This document shows, one piece after another, positions 45,445 to 54,478 of a stretch of DNA of 64,000 nucleotides (its first letter is position 1; each line of letters opens with the position of its first letter). The translations under genes were made by a program, and so were the position numbers. The stretch comes from UBA4874 sp002399435. GTDB taxonomy: Bacteria > Bacillota > Clostridia > Caldicoprobacterales > DTU083. The DNA lies in contig DAISGI010000009.1 in NCBI GenBank assembly GCA_036823195.1, positions 8,992-72,991 of the forward strand. The letters run 5' to 3'. The notes below the pieces were generated by a model. It was given only the letters and a program-made list of their open reading frames with translations, had not been told where the DNA came from and did not search any database.

Positions 45445-46680
45445 ATGAACAAGCCATTTTCGTTACTGATCAAGCCAACATCGGCGGACTGTAATTTAAG
45501 ATGTGAATATTGCTTTTACCTGGAAAAGAGTGCATTGTATGCCCGGAGCAAAAAACACCGTATGTCGGATGAGGTTATGGAAAAAATGATTGAAGGATAT
45601 CTGGCCACGGTTCAGCCGGTCTATGCTTTCGGCTGGCAGGGAGGGGAGCCGACTTTGATGGGCCGGGAGTTCTTTGAAAAGGTTCTCTCCTGGCAGCAAA
45701 AATATGGAAAGGGCAAGACCATCGCCAACAGCCTGCAGACCAACGGTACTTTGCTGGACGACGATTTTGCCCGGTTTCTTGCAAAAAACCGGTTTTTGGT
45801 GGGAATCAGCCTGGACGGGCCGGAAGAGATCCATAACCGGTATCGAAGGCGGGCGGACGGCTCCGGGACCTGGCAGGATGTCCGCAGGGGAATGCAATGT
45901 CTGGAACGGAATCATGTTGAATTTAATGTGCTGACCCTGGTAAACGCGGGAAATGTGGGCAGAGGAAAGCAGATTTACCGGTTTCTTCGGGATCTTGGAG
46001 TACGATATCATCAATACATTCCCTGTGTGGAGCCGGATCCGGACGGCAGCCCCATGCCTTTTTCCATAACCGGGGAGCAGTGGGGACAGTTTCTGTGCGA
46101 TGTATTTGATGAATGGATCCGGGAGGATGTCTATCGGGTATCGGTCCGAATGTTCGATGCTGTTTTGAACCACATGATAGACGGCAGCTATTCGGTGTGC
46201 CATATGGCCGGGAATTGCTGTCAGTATTTTGTTGTGGAGCATAACGGGGATGTCTATCCGTGTGATTTTTTTGTGGAGAAGGACAAAAGGATCGGAAATC
46301 TTGCGGACCGTTCCTGGGAATCCATGCTGTCCGATCCCGGATATCTTGCGTTTGGGCGGCAAAAGGCACAGTGGAATAAACAATGCCGGGTGTGTGAATA
46401 TCTGACGTATTGCTCCGGCGACTGCCTGAAGCATCGCATTTATAACGGAAACCCGCCGGATCATATGAGCTGGCTGTGCAGCGGCTGGAAAGCTTTTTAC
46501 AAGCATACCCTGCCGCAGCTGCGGGAGCTGGCGGAGACCTGCAGGAAGGATCCTGCCATGGCGGAAAAGTGGGAAGGCGCTCCCCAAAACGGGCTTTTTG
46601 TGGATGCCGGGCATGAGCGGAATGAACCCTGCTACTGCGGAAGCGGCAAAAAATATAAGAAATGTCACGGCGCCCACTGA
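45445..46680 (+). CDS. Anaerobic sulfatase-maturating enzyme, radical SAM
   Basis: 411 residues. Radical-SAM cluster motif CNLRCEYC (Cys16, Cys20, Cys23), the WQGGEPTLMG block typical of anSME, and a C-terminal SPASM region with Cys-rich segments (CCQYFVVEHNGDVYPCDFFV; CRVCEYLTYCSGDCLKHR). It converts the active-site Cys of sulfatases to formylglycine without oxygen. The last 18 residues are a SEC-C zinc motif (EPCYCGSGKKYKKCHG), an added module. Two sulfatases with Cys at the modified position follow, so enzyme and substrates are encoded together. Confidence 0.95.
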   Translation: MNKPFSLLIKPTSADCNLRCEYCFYLEKSALYARSKKHRMSDEVMEKMIEGYLATVQPVYAFGWQGGEPTLMGREFFEKVLSWQQKYGKGKTIANSLQTNGTLLDDDFARFLAKNRFLVGISLDGPEEIHNRYRRRADGSGTWQDVRRGMQCLERNHVEFNVLTLVNAGNVGRGKQIYRFLRDLGVRYHQYIPCVEPDPDGSPMPFSITGEQWGQFLCDVFDEWIREDVYRVSVRMFDAVLNHMIDGSYSVCHMAGNCCQYFVVEHNGDVYPCDFFVEKDKRIGNLADRSWESMLSDPGYLAFGRQKAQWNKQCRVCEYLTYCSGDCLKHRIYNGNPPDHMSWLCSGWKAFYKHTLPQLRELAETCRKDPAMAEKWEGAPQNGLFVDAGHERNEPCYCGSGKKYKKCHGAH

Positions 46681-46781
46681 TTCATCAAGAGGTATGTGCC
46701 AGCGATGACCTGAACACTCAGCACATACTTCCTTTGTTTTGCTATTTTACTGCCGTATCGCTTGAAGTGGAGGTTTTAACA

Positions 46782-48203
46782 ATGCATCAAAAAATGTCAC
46801 ATCCAAATTTGATTTATATCTTTGCTGATCAGCTCCGCTACCAATCATGCGGATATGCCGGCGACACGAAAGCCGACACACCCAATATTGATCAGCTTGC
46901 AAAAGAAAGTCTGAACTTTTGCAATGCCGTATCCGGTCATCCGGTTTGCGCGCCTTATCGGGCTTCTCTGTTCACAGGGAAATACACCACCAGTACAGGG
47001 ATGGTTATCAATGAAATCCGGATGAATCCCAATCATAAGTGCATTGGTCACGTTTTGACGGAAAATGGTTACCAGACAGGCTATATCGGGAAATGGCATC
47101 TTTGGGCCGATGAACTGGGTAATCACTATGATCCGAAGAATTCCTATACGCCGCCGGGACCGGACCGGCTTGGATTTGACGGATTTTGGGCCGCCTATAA
47201 CTTTCACCATGAATACTATGATACCTATTATCATAAGGACAGTCCGGAAAAAATTACGATGAAGGGGTATGAGCCGGACGGGCAGGCGGAGCTGGCAATG
47301 AAATGGATAAAAGAGAAATCTGCTTTCTCTGAACCGTTTGCTCTTTTTCTGTCGTTTGGAACGCCCCATGATCCATGGAACCGGGAAAATGTACCGGAAA
47401 AGTTTTATGATCGGTTCAAGGACGTGGAGTTTTCCCTGCCGAAAAACTACAGGGAGGAAAATGATCCCCATGCGGATGGATGGGCCAGGCTTTCACAGGA
47501 GGAACGAAGCCATATTCCGGAATGGAAGAAGGTGTACTACGCCATGGCGTCCAACCTGGACTGGAACATCGGCAGAATATTGGATGCCGTGAACCAGGCA
47601 GGTATCCGGGATAATACCATTCTGGTTTTTACATCCGATCATGGAGAAATGTTTGGTGCCCATGGGAGAAGGGCAAAGAATATTTTTTATGAAGAGGCGG
47701 TCAGGGTTCCCTTTCTGATTCGATGGCCCGGGAAGGTTTCTGCCGGATATCGAAGCGATGCCTGCCTGAACACCCCGGATATTATGCCCACCCTGTTGTC
47801 CATGATGAGCCTTCCGATCCCGGATGAAGTGGAGGGAATGGACTTAAGCCACTGTGCGTTGGGAAAGGAAGGGCCGGAACCCCAGGCAGCTCTCATGGAA
47901 TGCACTGGTGCAACGGCAGCATGGGAGGATGGTCATGAATGGAGAGCCTTGCGCAGCAAGCGGTATACTTATGCGATATACCGGTCAGATGGAGAAGAGT
48001 TGCTGTTTGATGATATCCGGGATCCCTGGCAGATGACCAACCTTGCAAAGGACATAAACTATGCCGGCATACTTGATGGCTTTCGGAAGTTGTTGAAAGA
48101 GCGCATGGAGAAGCTGAATGATACCTTTGCATCCTGCACCTGGTACAGGGATCACTGGACGAAAGACCGCAGGATCGTAAAAACGGCAACTCTTAATCCG
48201 TAA
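46782..48203 (+). CDS. Sulfatase (Cys type)
   Basis: 473 residues from ATG 46782, after GTGGAGG; the open frame reaches back into the anSME gene but that part is not coding. Metal-binding Asp and Gln at the start (YIFADQLRYQSCG), signature CAPYRASLFTGKY with Cys56 as the residue turned into formylglycine, TGYIGKWHL with Lys, and the C-terminal metal site FTSDHGEMFG. No signal peptide, so it is a cytoplasmic sulfatase working on imported sulfated sugars. The specific sugar is unknown. Confidence 0.92.
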   Translation: MHQKMSHPNLIYIFADQLRYQSCGYAGDTKADTPNIDQLAKESLNFCNAVSGHPVCAPYRASLFTGKYTTSTGMVINEIRMNPNHKCIGHVLTENGYQTGYIGKWHLWADELGNHYDPKNSYTPPGPDRLGFDGFWAAYNFHHEYYDTYYHKDSPEKITMKGYEPDGQAELAMKWIKEKSAFSEPFALFLSFGTPHDPWNRENVPEKFYDRFKDVEFSLPKNYREENDPHADGWARLSQEERSHIPEWKKVYYAMASNLDWNIGRILDAVNQAGIRDNTILVFTSDHGEMFGAHGRRAKNIFYEEAVRVPFLIRWPGKVSAGYRSDACLNTPDIMPTLLSMMSLPIPDEVEGMDLSHCALGKEGPEPQAALMECTGATAAWEDGHEWRALRSKRYTYAIYRSDGEELLFDDIRDPWQMTNLAKDINYAGILDGFRKLLKERMEKLNDTFASCTWYRDHWTKDRRIVKTATLNP

Positions 48204-48216
48204 CAAGTGGACAGGC

Positions 48217-48254
48217 TCTGATTTTATATAATAAGTCTGATTTTATATAATAGG
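48217..48254. repeat. 19-base tandem duplication with two TATAAT boxes
   Basis: TCTGATTTTATATAATAAG (48217-48235) is followed by the same 19 bases with one change (48236-48254). Each copy carries a TATAAT, so the -10 region of the second sulfatase gene seems to have been duplicated. No good -35 at 16-18 bases was found for either. Confidence 0.8.
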
Positions 48255-48329
48255 GATAAACCGATCCGCTATGATAAGAGATGATAGGAGCGCCAGTAAT
48301 CCTAAATAATCAAAGGAGTGGAAACAAGC

Positions 48330-49847
48330 ATGTCCCCAAATATCATTATTGTTATGACAGATCAGCAAAGGGCTGATTTGCGAAAAGGAGCAGGATATTC
48401 CCTGGATACCATGCCGTTTTTGGATTCCTGGGCCAGGGGCGGAGTGGATTTCGCCAGGGCTTATACACCCAACCCCACCTGTATGCCTGCCAGAGTCAGT
48501 ATGTTAACCGGGCGCTATCCGGAAAGCCATAGAGTACGCACCAATCACAACGCCCGGGATGCTTTCTATACGGCGGATTTGCTGGATGTATTGAAATCAA
48601 TGGGCTATGTGACTGCTTTGTGCGGGAAAAATCATTCCCATCGTAATCCGTCGGATTTTGACTTTCATGAAGTGAACGGTCATACCGGTATAGAAGATCA
48701 TCGGAAGATTTCGGAAGCGGAGAGCAGACTGGATCAATATTTATCAGAATTACAGCATATGGAAGGACATCAGCCAGCCCCGGGAGGAATCACGGTGCAA
48801 CAACCTTATCGCAATGTGACTTCCGCCTTGAAATTCATTGATCAATGCAAGGGAGACAGACCCTTTTTTCTTTGGCTGTCCTTTGCTGAGCCACATAACC
48901 CCTATCAGGTACCGGAGCCTTATTTCGATATGTTTCCTCCGGAATCCTTGCCGGAGCAGCAAACATCCACGGCAGATCTGGCGGACAAAGGACATCGCTT
49001 TATCTGGCTTCGCAGTATCTGGGAAAAGATCCTGGGCCCCGACATGGACAGCCGAATTCTGCGTGTCCGTTCGAATTACCATGGTATGCTCCGGTTGATT
49101 GACGACCAGTTCAAACGTCTGGTCCACGGCCTGAACGAAAGAAACCTTGCGAAGAATACAATTATATTGTTCGTATCGGACCATGGCGATTTTGTCGGGG
49201 AATACGGGCTGATCCGTAAAGGGCCGGATCTGCCGGATGTGCTGACCCATATTCCGATGATATGGCGGGGGCCTGGAGTGATCCCTCAAGGAACGATAAA
49301 GAACCCTTTCGTCAATCTGGTAGACATATTGCCGACCATTTGTGATTTTCTCAGCGTGGAAACCCCTTTTGGAGTACAGGGAAAAAGCATTCTCCCATTG
49401 CTTCGAAACCGAAATATACCAGAAAAGGAATATCAGGCGGCCTATTCGGAAAACGGTTTCTCCGGACTCTATTGGACGGACAGGGACAAGCTGGATATTC
49501 TAACAGAAGGCGCGAGCAGGAATATGGAGACATTTGACTGTCTGAATACATGGACGCAATGTGGTCAGGTGCGAATGATCCGGAAAGGCGATTATAAAAT
49601 GCAGGTTGATATGATGGGAAAAGGGTATTTATACCACCTGGCATCCGATCCGATGGAAATACGGAATCTATGGGATCATCCTGCATACATGGCGATCAAG
49701 GTGGATCTTTTGACCGAGCTGACTGCTGCGATATTGAAAGCCTGTGACCCGCTCCCTGCACCGCATCACCGGTATCGCACCAAAATCCATCCCAAAGGGT
49801 ACTGGTATCAGGACTATGTGGCAGAGGATCCAGGGGTACGGGAATGA
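48330..49847 (+). CDS. Sulfatase (Cys type)
   Basis: 505 residues, ATG 48330 eleven bases after AAAGGAG. Start NIIIVMTDQQRADL with metal-binding Asp; signature CMPARVSMLTGRY with Cys51 as formylglycine site; ALCGKNH; C-terminal metal site FVSDHGDFVGEYG. Only distantly similar to the preceding sulfatase, so the two probably remove sulfate from different positions. No signal peptide. A short spacer with the duplicated TATAAT box separates them, hence independent transcription is possible. Confidence 0.92.
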   Translation: MSPNIIIVMTDQQRADLRKGAGYSLDTMPFLDSWARGGVDFARAYTPNPTCMPARVSMLTGRYPESHRVRTNHNARDAFYTADLLDVLKSMGYVTALCGKNHSHRNPSDFDFHEVNGHTGIEDHRKISEAESRLDQYLSELQHMEGHQPAPGGITVQQPYRNVTSALKFIDQCKGDRPFFLWLSFAEPHNPYQVPEPYFDMFPPESLPEQQTSTADLADKGHRFIWLRSIWEKILGPDMDSRILRVRSNYHGMLRLIDDQFKRLVHGLNERNLAKNTIILFVSDHGDFVGEYGLIRKGPDLPDVLTHIPMIWRGPGVIPQGTIKNPFVNLVDILPTICDFLSVETPFGVQGKSILPLLRNRNIPEKEYQAAYSENGFSGLYWTDRDKLDILTEGASRNMETFDCLNTWTQCGQVRMIRKGDYKMQVDMMGKGYLYHLASDPMEIRNLWDHPAYMAIKVDLLTELTAAILKACDPLPAPHHRYRTKIHPKGYWYQDYVAEDPGVRE

Positions 49848-49924
49848 CCAGAAATATAGAATTCTTTCCTTTTCTGCCTTAATTGTGGTAACATGGAATG
49901 GAAAATAGAATGGGGGGGATTGCA

Positions 49925-50732
49925 ATGAGCCAGGAAATGAAGTCCATTCATCCCGACGCAGCACCTTCCGGGGGAAACGAAAAGACAGGAGCGGTGAAGA
50001 CATCGCCGGCAGGCTCATTCCGTCCCTGATCGCTTTCGCATTGTTTGCCGCAGTCTATTTTGTTCCCTATCTGAACAAAGGCTACTCCTTTGATATGGGG
50101 CAATTGGGGCCGCGGGTGGGTCTGGCCGGCCCGGTTTTCTCTTTTGTGCTGGTATCTGCCGTTTCGGCATTGATTGCAACGGTTCTTGCCGCCGCCATGA
50201 GCGGGGTGTTTGTGAACACGGGCCGTGGGAGTAAGACCATGGCGGGAATCATTCTGACGCTGGTTACGGTGCTTTGTGCCGGACCTGTCCGATATTCCAA
50301 CTATCTGCTGATGAAAGATATGGGATGGCTCAATACCGTTTTTGCCGTCATCGCTTCGACATGCTTTTCCGGTGCGGCGGTATGGGCAATGATATGTATG
50401 CGGCGTGATGAACCCATGTCGGTTACAGACAATTCCTTTGCCCAATCCATGTTGGCATTGTTTCTGATCCAGACGGCGCTTGTATATGGAAATTCCACCC
50501 CGCAGATCCTTTATCTGACCCGGCCTGATATGTCCCCGATTTTGATGTTGCGTCAGATCAACATGGGCATGCAGACAATCGCAGATGCGGCCGACAAAAA
50601 TCCTTGAACGGAGTAATCGATCTCTATGGATTCCTTGTTTCGTTGCCGCCAATGCTATTGTATCTCGCCGCAAATATCTTTTTGCCCAAAGATAAGATGA
50701 TGGCGGTCATCAGTGCCGGCATGAAAAATTGA
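49925..50732 (+). pseudogene. Polytopic membrane protein broken by two homopolymer frameshifts
   Basis: Three frames together make one protein: an N-terminal part from ATG 49925 (MSQEMKSIHPDAAPSGG), a middle part of about 190 residues with four or five membrane helices (TGA at 50605), and a C-terminal part with one helix (IDLYGFLVSLPPMLLYLAANIF, TGA at 50730). One added base in the G run at 49970-49974 and one in the A run at 50596-50600 restore a single frame of 269 residues. The segment YLLMKDMGWLNTVFAVI and the last helix faintly recall MalG-type permeases, but no EAA loop is present. I cannot decide between sequencing error, decay and slippage. Confidence 0.7.
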
Positions 50733-50783
50733 TTTTTTCTTCGCCAACCAGAGGTAAAGCGGGAAGGGAGCAATTGAGAAGCT

Positions 50784-53294
50784 ATGTTTCGAAAAGAGAT
50801 CAGAGATCAGATTGAAAAGGATTTTGAGAGGGTAAAGCCGGAGCTTGCAGGATTCCGGGATTTCCAACTTGCATTTGATCAGTCGGACGAACAGGAAAGG
50901 ATCTGTCTGAAATATTACTATGCCTATATGCCGGTAAGCGATCGGGTCACCTATGACCCTATGCTTTTTCTTCGCATCATCCGGCAGACTCTGTATGTTC
51001 GGTCGCTGGATCTGTATCATAGCAGGATACCGGACGAAATATTTCTGAATTTCGTACTGCAATACCGTGTCAATAATGAGAACATCGAAGACAACCGGGA
51101 AACTCTTTTCCGGGAGCTTTCTGGCCGGATCCGGGGCAAGAGCATATATGACGCCGCGGTTGAGATCAATTACTGGTGCCTTGAGAAAGCGACCTATCAG
51201 TCGACGGATCCCCGGACCGTTTCCCCCCTTACGCTGATGCGAAACGGAAAAGGACGATGCGGGGAGGAATCCACCTTTACGGTAAGCGCCCTTCGCAGCG
51301 CAGGAATCCCCGCAAGACAGATCTATACCCCAAGATGGGCACATTGTGACGACAATCACGCATGGGTCGAAGCCTATGTGGACGGTGTGTGGAGATGCCT
51401 GGGCGCCTGTGAACCGGAACCCTCCCTGGACAGAGGATGGTTTACCGGTCCGGCAAAGCGGGCCATGCTGATTCATACGCGGGTATTTTCCACCATACCG
51501 ACAGGGGAAGAAGTTACCTTTCAGAACGACACCTTTACTGAATTGAATTTAACCGGCCATTATGCAAAAACCGGAAAAGTAAGCGTACAGGTGGAGAATA
51601 CCGGAGGCAGGCCGGTAAAGGTCGGGTTTGAGGTGCCGAATTATTGTGCATTAGCTCCCATTGCTTCCCTGGAGACGGACCGGAACGGAGCCGTTTCCCT
51701 GACCACCGGCCTTGGGGATCTGCAGCTCCATGTTACCGACGGGGAAAGATTCCTTACGGAAAAGATCGATGTCAGGAAAGAAAGAAGAATCCGGATTGAT
51801 TTTTCCCAGGCTGTGACAAAAGAAGCCAATCCGAAGACCCTTCGGTTCACCCCTCCCGCAGCGGTGGAGGAATCCGGAGAGACAGTTCCGGACTCGGATC
51901 ACGAGGCCCGGATCCGGCATTGCAGCGAAATCCGGGCGGAATATGAAAAAGCTTTTGTTTCGGAAGAAGAGGCACAGGAAAGCGCACGGCATTTTTCGGG
52001 ATTTCAGGAAGATATTTCCGGGCTTCTTATGAAAGCAAGGGGAAATCATGCGGAAATCAGGTGTTTTCTGGAGGATGTTTGCGGGATTCCCCTGAAATAC
52101 AAAGTATTGCTTTTGAAGGATATCGCTCCCAAGGATCTGACGGACAGCACCACGGCAATGCTGAAGGATCATCTGATCCATGCTTACCCATACCGTGATC
52201 TTTATTATGAGGAACTTTTCTCCAAATATGTACTGAATCCCCGTATTCACTGGGAGATGCTTCATCCGTACCGATACTTTGTCGCCCATTTCTTCGATGA
52301 GGGGGAGAAAAGAAGTTTTACGGAAAATCCTCACAGGATATACGATTACATTGAGGAAGAGATACGGGATGTGACGGGGGAGGATTATAAAGCCCTGATT
52401 GCTTCCGTACCGGGCACCCTTCGGTGGAAACAGGGCTCCCGGAATTCAAGAAAAGTACTGTTTGTGGCAATCTGCCGCAGCCTGGGCATTCCGGCGCGCT
52501 TTCATCCTATTGACGGGGAACTGGAGTATTACAGCAACGGACGCTTTTGTCGGATCGTTCCCTATGAAGCCAAAGAAATGGCAAAACTGACCCTGGTATG
52601 CAAGGAAAAGCTCCAGTATTCCAAAAACTATACCATTGCAAGGCTGCGGGAGGGTACCTACCGGACATTATCCGGCCCGGAGCAGGAAACCACTGAATTT
52701 GAGCTGGAGGAAGGCAATTACCGGGTTCTGACCGGGAATCGGCTGGCCGATGGGACCATGCTGCTGAACGCTTATTATCCGAACCTGTCAAAGGACGCTC
52801 CGACGGTATTGGAAGTGGCAATTCCCCATGAGGACGGGGAGGAAAGGAGCGGGATGGAACCGGTCCCCATTCCGGATCATACCTTTGCAGCAAAGGAAGG
52901 GGATATCTCCTTATCGACTGTCTTGCCTGAAAAATATAATATTCTGGCATATTTGGAGCCTTCCAAAGAGCCTACGGAGCATTTTCTGAACGAACTGATG
53001 CAGGCTTCCGGGGAAATCATTCATAATAAGATGGGAATCGTCCTGATTGCTCCGGAGAAGAGCCGGAAGCTGGAGGAAGCATTGGCCGCTTTCCCGGGTC
53101 TTGTGTGGATCGAGTCGGGGGATACGGCGTTTGCAGAAGATCTGATGAACCGGTTGGACCTGCCCAGGGGTAAATATCCGATCCAAATGCTGGTTTCCAG
53201 ATCGGACGGAGATATGGTCGCTGAGTTATATTTCGGCGGATATCATGTGGGATCCGTTGGTATAATGGTAAAAAACACATATGACAGATCATAA
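50784..53294 (+). CDS. Transglutaminase-like protein with two core domains
   Basis: 836 residues, no signal peptide. First core: GKGRCGEESTFTVSALRSAGIPARQIY with Cys159 and CDDNHAWVEAYVDGVWR with His192; the usual third residue after the Trp is not an obvious Asp (WRCLGACEPEP). Next comes a beta-sandwich part (residues 230-330), then a second, degenerate core near 545-590 (GSRNSRKVLFVAICRSLGIPARFHPIDGELEYYSNGRFCRI) in which Ser stands in place of the nucleophile. The end (720-836) resembles a thioredoxin-like fold without the CXXC. Proteins of this class are often peptidases or amide hydrolases; the substrate is unknown. GGGAAGGGAG lies 13 bases before the ATG. Confidence 0.8.
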   Translation: MFRKEIRDQIEKDFERVKPELAGFRDFQLAFDQSDEQERICLKYYYAYMPVSDRVTYDPMLFLRIIRQTLYVRSLDLYHSRIPDEIFLNFVLQYRVNNENIEDNRETLFRELSGRIRGKSIYDAAVEINYWCLEKATYQSTDPRTVSPLTLMRNGKGRCGEESTFTVSALRSAGIPARQIYTPRWAHCDDNHAWVEAYVDGVWRCLGACEPEPSLDRGWFTGPAKRAMLIHTRVFSTIPTGEEVTFQNDTFTELNLTGHYAKTGKVSVQVENTGGRPVKVGFEVPNYCALAPIASLETDRNGAVSLTTGLGDLQLHVTDGERFLTEKIDVRKERRIRIDFSQAVTKEANPKTLRFTPPAAVEESGETVPDSDHEARIRHCSEIRAEYEKAFVSEEEAQESARHFSGFQEDISGLLMKARGNHAEIRCFLEDVCGIPLKYKVLLLKDIAPKDLTDSTTAMLKDHLIHAYPYRDLYYEELFSKYVLNPRIHWEMLHPYRYFVAHFFDEGEKRSFTENPHRIYDYIEEEIRDVTGEDYKALIASVPGTLRWKQGSRNSRKVLFVAICRSLGIPARFHPIDGELEYYSNGRFCRIVPYEAKEMAKLTLVCKEKLQYSKNYTIARLREGTYRTLSGPEQETTEFELEEGNYRVLTGNRLADGTMLLNAYYPNLSKDAPTVLEVAIPHEDGEERSGMEPVPIPDHTFAAKEGDISLSTVLPEKYNILAYLEPSKEPTEHFLNELMQASGEIIHNKMGIVLIAPEKSRKLEEALAAFPGLVWIESGDTAFAEDLMNRLDLPRGKYPIQMLVSRSDGDMVAELYFGGYHVGSVGIMVKNTYDRS

Positions 53295-53327
53295 AGGAAC
53301 TCAATATATGCGTCCATCCGAACGGCA

Positions 53328-53356
53328 TTGACAGAGGCGGATCCTGGGGGTATAAT
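53328..53356 (+). promoter_or_regulatory. Consensus sigma-A promoter of the uronate regulator gene
   Basis: Perfect TTGACA (53328-53333), 17-base spacer, perfect TATAAT (53351-53356). The last two bases of the -10 box are the first of the palindromic operator. Confidence 0.88.
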
Positions 53357-53378
53357 TAATGTAAGCGCTTACATTAAT
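53355..53378. promoter_or_regulatory. 24-base perfect palindrome, LacI-family operator
   Basis: ATTAATGTAAGC / GCTTACATTAAT, with no mismatch. The centre GTAAGCGCTTAC has the CG core and spacing bound by LacI-family repressors (similar to catabolite cre sites). It begins in the -10 box and ends 12 bases before the regulator's ATG, so the regulator very likely represses its own gene. Confidence 0.88.
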
Positions 53379-53390
53379 GGTGGTGGATGG

Positions 53391-54383
53391 ATGAACATTT
53401 ATGAGGTGGCCAGAAAGGCAGGCGTTTCCATTGCTACGGTTTCCCGGGTGATCAACAACAGTTCCACGGTTCGGCCGGAGACCCGTGAGAGAGTTGAAGC
53501 GGCGCTGAAGGAGCTGAAATACCGGCCCAACGATATTGCCAGGAGCCTGGTGGTGAAATCGACTCATACCATAGGGGTTCTGGCCAGCGATGTCCGGGAT
53601 TCCTACTATGCGAACGCCATATATATCCTGGAGCAGGAGTTCCGCAAGCTCGGGTATCATATGATTCTCTGCAATACCGGAGGCGGATTGGAGAAAAAGA
53701 AAGGATATATGGGGCTGCTTCTGGAGAAAAAAGTGGACGGAATCGTACTGATCGGTTCCGTTTTCAAGGAAAAGACGAACAATCGGCATATTCTGGATAC
53801 GGCTTCTGTTGTGCCCGTTGTGATGCTTAACAGTTTTCTGGACGGGGAAAACATCTATTCCGTAAAGTGTGATGACCGGGCAGCTACGGAGGAGATTGTG
53901 GAAAGTCTGGTGAAACGGGGTTACCGGGAGATCGTGTATGTCTATGATGTGGACAGCTTCAGCGGTCTGGCAAAGCTGGACGGATTCCGTGCCGGAATGA
54001 AGGCGGCGGGACTGGAATGCAGGCCGTATTCCATCCTCAAAACGGACAGTGGCATCGCCGGCGGGGAAAAGGCATTGGAACAGCTGGAAGCGGCAAACGC
54101 CTCCTGCCGTGCCATTGTAAGCAGCGAGGATATCCTGGCGGCCGGGGTTTTGAAAGCTTTGGCGCGGCGGGGAAAGAAAGTACCGGAGAATGTTGCGGTG
54201 TTTGGATACAATGATTCCATTATTGCCCGTTGTACGTCACCCGGGTTGTCTTCCGTTGACAATAAGGTCGGGGCTTTGGCCAAAGCGGCAGCGAATATTC
54301 TATGCTGGGTTCTGCATGGGGAGAAGATTCCTCCCCATCATACCATCGTTCCGGAGCTGGTTTTCCGTCAGAGCTGTCCATAG
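53391..54383 (+). CDS. LacI-family transcriptional regulator
   Basis: 330 residues from ATG 53391; upstream in-frame codons cover the operator and are not coding. N-terminal HTH is classic: MNIYEVARKAGVSIATVSRVINNSSTVRPETRERV (DNA recognition helix with SIATVSR), hinge helix near 45-58 (YRPNDIARSLVVK), then a periplasmic-binding-protein-like effector domain (IGVLASDVRDSYYANAIYILEQEF; FGYNDSIIARCTSPGLSSVD). Next to uxaB, uxaA, isomerase and aldolase genes, so a uronate or its breakdown intermediate is the probable inducer. Confidence 0.93.
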   Translation: MNIYEVARKAGVSIATVSRVINNSSTVRPETRERVEAALKELKYRPNDIARSLVVKSTHTIGVLASDVRDSYYANAIYILEQEFRKLGYHMILCNTGGGLEKKKGYMGLLLEKKVDGIVLIGSVFKEKTNNRHILDTASVVPVVMLNSFLDGENIYSVKCDDRAATEEIVESLVKRGYREIVYVYDVDSFSGLAKLDGFRAGMKAAGLECRPYSILKTDSGIAGGEKALEQLEAANASCRAIVSSEDILAAGVLKALARRGKKVPENVAVFGYNDSIIARCTSPGLSSVDNKVGALAKAAANILCWVLHGEKIPPHHTIVPELVFRQSCP

Positions 54384-54478
54384 GGTTTTCCCGGAAAATC
54401 CCGGCTGGATCCTGCAAGGTTTGTCTGTCTGTTGCTTGTGCGTTGGAAAGAGTATTGCTTTTGAAGGAGGGAGCAACC

